DNA of 64,000 nucleotides from Planctomycetota bacterium (GTDB taxonomy: Bacteria; Planctomycetota; UBA1135; UBA2386), in NCBI GenBank assembly GCA_020638655.1, contig JACKIC010000004.1:62001-126000 (forward strand), read 5' to 3'. Below the pieces are notes generated by a model. The model searched no databases and had not been told where the DNA came from. It saw only the letters and a list, made by a program, of their open reading frames with translations. Each line of letters begins with the position of its first letter. The stretch's first letter is position 1. Shown piece after piece: positions 60,369 through 64,000 of the stretch. A program made the translations under genes and the position numbers.

Positions 60369-61091
60369 TCAGCGCTGCGAGCCGTGCGACACGGCCGTGT
60401 CCTCGGGGCCGCGCACGAGCCCGTGCACGGTCACCGTGCCCATCGCCGCAGCCGTGGCCAGCAGCACGGCGGCGAAGACGCGCCGCAGCTTCTCCTGGTC
60501 GAGGCGCCGCCCAAGCGAACCGCCCGCGAGGCTGCCGACGACGCCGACCGCGGCGAAGGTCGTGAGCACGTTCCAGTCGAGGTGCAGGTCGCGCTCCGAC
60601 AGCACGTGGTGGTACTTCGCGAACCCAGTGAACGACTGCATCGCGATGATGACGAGGCTGCTGGCGACCGCGCGCTGCATCGACAGGCCGCCCAGAAGCA
60701 CGAGCGCGGGCACGATCAGGAAACCGCCGCCGACACCGACGAAGCCGGTCAGCGTCCCGACCAAGAGGCCGTCGGGCACGATGCGGGTGGGCGAACGTCG
60801 CGGGCGCGCGCCATTCGCGGGCTGGATGCGCGGCGGGCGCAGCATCCAGACGCCCGCGAGCGCCATCACACCGACGAAGGTGAGCAGCTGCGCGCTGCTC
60901 GGCACCATGCCGCCGAGCACGGCGCCGAAGAACGTGCCGACCATGCCGGGCAGGCCGAACCAGACCACGTTGGCCCAGTCGACCTGACGCCGCCACGCCG
61001 CGCGCGCGCCCGACACCGCGGCGATGGCGCCGACGACGCAGAGCGCGCCGGCGCCGCGGCGTCGGCGTCGCAGTTCCTCTTCCTCACCCAT
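60369..61091 (-). CDS. TauE/SafE-family transporter, short at the N-terminus
   Basis: About 240 residues from the ATG at 61089-61091, an anion-export-type membrane protein. The second half carries the family motif in TLTGFVGVGGGFLIVPALVL near residue 114. VDWANVVWFGLPGMVGTFFG near 40 is the usual loop and third helix. The first membrane helix with its own glycine-rich motif, expected before GALCVVGAIAAVSGARAAWR, is missing. The sequence instead opens with a charged EEEELRRRRR stretch. The upstream DNA is the leader of the divergent DUF1254 gene. The gene may be truncated and non-functional, or an unusual seven-helix form. It is convergent with the sigma-sensor fusion (57-bp gap). Confidence 0.7.
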   Translation of the reverse strand: MGEEEELRRRRRGAGALCVVGAIAAVSGARAAWRRQVDWANVVWFGLPGMVGTFFGAVLGGMVPSSAQLLTFVGVMALAGVWMLRPPRIQPANGARPRRSPTRIVPDGLLVGTLTGFVGVGGGFLIVPALVLLGGLSMQRAVASSLVIIAMQSFTGFAKYHHVLSERDLHLDWNVLTTFAAVGVVGSLAGGSLGRRLDQEKLRRVFAAVLLATAAAMGTVTVHGLVRGPEDTAVSHGSQR

Positions 61092-61109
61092 GCAGTAGGA
61101 GACACACAC

Positions 61110-62645
61110 ATGACGACCCACTTCTCCGCGACAGGGATCGCGTTCTCGGCAGCGTTGGCGTTCTGCGCCGCCTGCCAATCCGCGGGCCAGGGCCCCGAGC
61201 GGGTGGCGCCGCCCAAGATGAAGATGACCACCGTGATCCCCGAGGGCGTCACGACACCGGACCGGGTGGAGACGCACCTCGGCACGCTGACGTCCTTCGA
61301 CGCGGTCCCCGACAAGGCGACCACGCAGAAGATCTACGACGACCTGGATCTGCGGCGCGCCACCGAGGCCTTCCTCGCCGCGCTGCCGATCGCCTCGATG
61401 GCCGCGATGGAGAAAGGCGTGCGCTCGTTCGGCCCGCCCAACACGACGGCGCTGCTGTTCGAGAACCTGATGGACAGCAAGTCCCTCTGGCTCACGCCGA
61501 ACACGGTCTCGATCTACCAGATCTGCTGGTGCGAGCTCGGGGACGAGCCCATGGTCATCGAGACGCCTCCGAAGGTGCTCGGCATCATCGACGATGCCTG
61601 GTTCCAGTACGTGACCGACTTCGGCAACGCCGGTCCCGACAAGGGCCAGGGCGGCAAGTTCCTGCTCGTGCCGCCCGGCTACGAGGGCGCGCTGCCCGAG
61701 GGCTACCACGTCGCGCGGACCAAGACCTTCGGCAACTGGGTCGTCTGGCGCGGCTTCCAGGTCGACGGCTCGACGAAGCCCGCGGTCGAGGCAACCAAGT
61801 CGATGTTCCGCATGTATCCGCTGTCGAAGAAGGACAACCCGCCACGGATGAACTTCATCAACGTGTCGGGCACCGAGCACAACACCATCCACCGGATGGA
61901 CCATGGCTACTGGGCCGAGGTCAACGAGACCATCCAGGCTGAGCCGACCACCGGCATCAGTCCTGAGGTCCGCGGCCTGCTGGCCGCCATCGGCATCGAG
62001 AAGGGCAAGCCGTTCCAGCCCGACGCGCGCATGCAGCGCATCCTCACCGAGGCGGCCAAGGTGGGCGCTGTGACCGCTCAGGCGCTCGCGGCGCGTCCGC
62101 GCGACCCGCGCTTCTACGTCTATCCCGGGCAGCGCGTCTGGACCAACCCGATGCCTGGCGGCTGCTACGACTTCATGGTCGACGGCGCCATCTTCCACGA
62201 CGCCCGCATCGACATGCACTTCTACGCCACGGGCATCACGCCCGCGATGGCGGCCCGGAACGTCGGCGTGGGCTCCCAGTACCTGATCGCCTACCTCGAC
62301 AAGAACGGTGACGCCCTCGACGGCAGCAAGACCTACAAGATCCACCTACCGCCGAACGTGCCGGCCAAGGACTTCTGGTCGTTCACGCTCTACGACAACC
62401 AGACCCGCTCGATGCTGCAGACCGACCAGCAGTTCCCGGGCGTCGACAGCCTGCACGACGTCAAGGCGAACGCCGACGGTTCGTACGACGTCTACTTCGG
62501 GCCGACGGCCCCGCTGGGCATGGAGCACAACTGGGTCCAGACCGTGCCAGGCAAGGGCTGGAACACCATCTTCCGCCTCTACGGGCCGCTGCAGCCCTTC
62601 TACGACCAGACCTGGAAGCCGAGTGATCCGGAGTTCGTGAAGTAG
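61110..62645 (+). CDS. exported DUF1254/DUF1214 protein
   Basis: A 511-residue protein with a lipoprotein-like signal (SATGIAFSAALAFCAACQSA, lipid Cys near residue 22). The DUF1254 domain spans about residues 70-230 (LDLRRATEAFLAALPIASMA, ENLMDSKSLWLTPNTVSIY, WFQYVTDFGNAGPDKGQGG). The DUF1214 domain is at the C-terminus (RNVGVGSQYLIAYLDKNGDA, FWSFTLYDNQTRSML and TAPLGMEHNWVQTVPGKGW). The pair is common in bacteria and its reaction is not established. Start ATG at 61110 has AGGAG ten bases upstream. The divergent TauE/SafE start is 18 bp away. A perfect hairpin follows the stop. Confidence 0.9.
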   Translation: MTTHFSATGIAFSAALAFCAACQSAGQGPERVAPPKMKMTTVIPEGVTTPDRVETHLGTLTSFDAVPDKATTQKIYDDLDLRRATEAFLAALPIASMAAMEKGVRSFGPPNTTALLFENLMDSKSLWLTPNTVSIYQICWCELGDEPMVIETPPKVLGIIDDAWFQYVTDFGNAGPDKGQGGKFLLVPPGYEGALPEGYHVARTKTFGNWVVWRGFQVDGSTKPAVEATKSMFRMYPLSKKDNPPRMNFINVSGTEHNTIHRMDHGYWAEVNETIQAEPTTGISPEVRGLLAAIGIEKGKPFQPDARMQRILTEAAKVGAVTAQALAARPRDPRFYVYPGQRVWTNPMPGGCYDFMVDGAIFHDARIDMHFYATGITPAMAARNVGVGSQYLIAYLDKNGDALDGSKTYKIHLPPNVPAKDFWSFTLYDNQTRSMLQTDQQFPGVDSLHDVKANADGSYDVYFGPTAPLGMEHNWVQTVPGKGWNTIFRLYGPLQPFYDQTWKPSDPEFVK

Positions 62646-62669
62646 CGAGCCCGGTGGTCGTCGGGCCGA

Positions 62670-62695
62670 GCAGCGGCGGCGGGAACCGCCGCTGC
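62670..62695. terminator. bidirectional terminator-like hairpin
   Basis: A perfect 10-bp stem, GCAGCGGCGG-CGGGAA-CCGCCGCTGC, between the convergent DUF1254 and FG-GAP genes. Its position 25 bp behind one stop and 33 bp behind the other suits a shared transcription terminator. There is no T-run, as is common in GC-rich genomes. Confidence 0.55.
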
Positions 62696-62727
62696 GCCCG
62701 GGTTGCTCACGAGGTTGACGCCGCGGG

Positions 62728-64000
62728 CTACTCGATCCTCGCGATCACCGCGTTGCCCAGCCCGAGCCCCGTCGGGGTCCAGTGCAGCGCCTGCATGTGC
62801 AGGTCGACGCCGACGATGCCCGCCACGTTCGGCACCGGCAGGTCCAGTTCGAGGATGCCGGTGCCGCTGGGAATCGCGACCAGCTGCATCGCGAGCGGCT
62901 GATCGAGGAACAGCAGGCCCAGGGGGCCCGGGATACCGACGGCGCGCGACGTCAGGCCGAGACCGAGCACGGCGAGGTCGCCGGCGGCGCGGCCCGGGCG
63001 CGAGCTGATCTCGACGCGCAGGTTCCGGCCGATGTGCGGCGCGAGCGGCAGCAGCAGCTGCCGCTCCCGGTTCCAGAGCACGGCGCGGCCGGTGATCGCC
63101 TCCAGGTCGCGGTCGCCGTCGACGTCGGCGAGGGCGATCGGGCTCGCGGACAGCCCGACCGGCACCAACGTGAAGTTGCCCGCACCGTCGTTCTGCAGGA
63201 TGTCGGTACCGACGAGGTCGAGGTCGCCGTCGTTGTCGTAGTCGCCGATCGCCGCCTCGCCCGCGAACCCGGGCGGGATCACGGCGCTGGTGACGTCGAC
63301 GAAGGCGCCACCCGCTTGCCGGAACACGCGCGTCGAGCCGTTGGTGACGATCAGGTCGTGGCCGGCGCCGAAGTCGGCGAACTGCATGTCGCCGATGAGC
63401 GCCGGCAGCGGGATCGAGACGAAGCCCGTCGTTGTGTTGCGCAGCAGCTGCGGCTGCCCGTAGATCAGCGCCCCGAACAGCAGGACGTCGGGCCGCCCGT
63501 CGCCGTCGCTGTCGGTCACGGTGGTGCGCAGCAGCCAGGTGCCGGTCTGCAGCGTCGGGCCCGCAGTGAAGCCGCCGGTACCGTCGTTCAGGTAGAGCCG
63601 GTGGAAAGCCGACTGCAGGATGCCCTCGCCGACGACGATGTCGAGGTCGCCGTCGAGATCGAAGTCGCCGAGCGTCGCGTCGTAGAAGCTCGCCGGCGCG
63701 TAGCCGTTGGCCGAGTCCAGGGTGAAGTTGCCGCTGCCGTCGTTGCGCCACACGCGCGCGCCGACGAGGTCCAGGTCGCCGTCGCCGTCGATGTCGCCGA
63801 TCTGGTCGACGCCGCGCAGGGCGGAGGTGATCGAGGTCAGCGGCTGGCTCTGCCACTGGTCGTTGCGGTCGTTGCGCAGCCAGCCGGATCCGCCGATCAG
63901 GTCGAGGTCGCCGTCGCCGTCGAGGTCGGCGGCGATCCACGCGGAGTTCGGGGCGGGCAGCGTCGTGCTCGACGGGCGCGGCGCCAGGTGGGCGCGACCA
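62728..64000 (-). CDS. secreted FG-GAP/VCBS-repeat protein, N-terminus beyond the window
   Basis: The C-terminal 423 codons of a protein that continues past the right edge. Repeated calcium-loop units are visible (DIDGDGDLD, DFDLDGDLD, DSDGDGRPD, DYDNDGDLD, DVDGDRDLE). They are followed by the same C-terminal module as in the 52172-54577 protein: NLRVEISSRPGRAAGDLAVL, LPGPLGLLFLD-like sequence, and the end LGLGNAVIARIE. The two proteins are clear paralogues over their shared length. It is exported judging from the paralogue, but no signal peptide can be seen because the start lies outside the window. It is convergent with the DUF1254 gene, with a hairpin between. Confidence 0.85.
   Translation of the reverse strand, partial: GRAHLAPRPSSTTLPAPNSAWIAADLDGDGDLDLIGGSGWLRNDRNDQWQSQPLTSITSALRGVDQIGDIDGDGDLDLVGARVWRNDGSGNFTLDSANGYAPASFYDATLGDFDLDGDLDIVVGEGILQSAFHRLYLNDGTGGFTAGPTLQTGTWLLRTTVTDSDGDGRPDVLLFGALIYGQPQLLRNTTTGFVSIPLPALIGDMQFADFGAGHDLIVTNGSTRVFRQAGGAFVDVTSAVIPPGFAGEAAIGDYDNDGDLDLVGTDILQNDGAGNFTLVPVGLSASPIALADVDGDRDLEAITGRAVLWNRERQLLLPLAPHIGRNLRVEISSRPGRAAGDLAVLGLGLTSRAVGIPGPLGLLFLDQPLAMQLVAIPSGTGILELDLPVPNVAGIVGVDLHMQALHWTPTGLGLGNAVIARIE

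Overview
The window is GC-rich DNA (about 70% by eye) that looks like a chromosomal stretch of a planctomycete (Planctomycetota). The signs are a PVC-type haem-binding dehydrogenase, a DUF1592/DUF1588-type CxxCH protein, a DUF1080 protein, an ECF sigma factor overlapping a large Ser/Thr kinase gene, a sigma factor fused to a membrane anchor and carboxypeptidase-regulatory-like domains, and many large secreted proteins that share a related C-terminal module. I see no rRNA, tRNA, CRISPR array or phage genes.

Layout. 1-3.1 kb: a partial gene, an Imm49-like protein, a membrane protein and a complete insertion sequence with 14-15 bp inverted ends. 3.1-10.5 kb: secreted NxxGxxAF-repeat protein, YjdF-like membrane protein, PVC-type dehydrogenase, and a divergent Tat-exported SGNH hydrolase. 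10.5-18 kb: housekeeping-type genes (DinB, RNA methyltransferase, FprA-type ferredoxin reductase, a VLRF1-like protein, DUF1080, a small sigma-like protein facing an XRE regulator, an isocitrate/isopropylmalate dehydrogenase-family enzyme). A 117-bp MITE-like relative of the insertion sequence lies at 12.68 kb. 18-22 kb: secreted protein, two-component system, secreted protein.

22-35 kb is the most dynamic part. A DUF1592 gene, an acylphosphatase and a secreted RCC1-repeat protein are followed by a second acylphosphatase and RCC1 copy. The second block is preceded by a chimeric ORF joining the start of the downstream octahaem cytochrome to the last codons of the DUF1592 gene. That is the joint expected from a tandem duplication. 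Between the copies lies a large secreted-protein gene whose start codon is followed by six copies of a 7-bp repeat that put it out of frame, so it looks phase-variable.

35-45.5 kb: a lipoprotein with a ChaN/TraB-like part, a three-gene membrane operon, a small relic of the cytochrome 3' end, hydrolase and methyltransferase/TPR genes, a beta-helix protein, and a secretin-N-domain-like lipoprotein. 45.6-48.9 kb: sigma factor and kinase in an overlapping operon. 49-64 kb: secreted beta-helix and FG-GAP proteins, a beta-lactamase-fold hydrolase, the sigma-TM-sensor fusion, a short TauE/SafE transporter, a DUF1254 protein, and a second FG-GAP protein cut by the window end.

Regulation seems to rest on many separate inputs: one two-component system, one XRE regulator, three sigma or sigma-like proteins and a membrane kinase. 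A large share of coding capacity goes to exported repeat proteins. Starts were chosen from signal peptides, gene overlaps and ribosome-binding sites. Family names come from motif recognition, not database searches.
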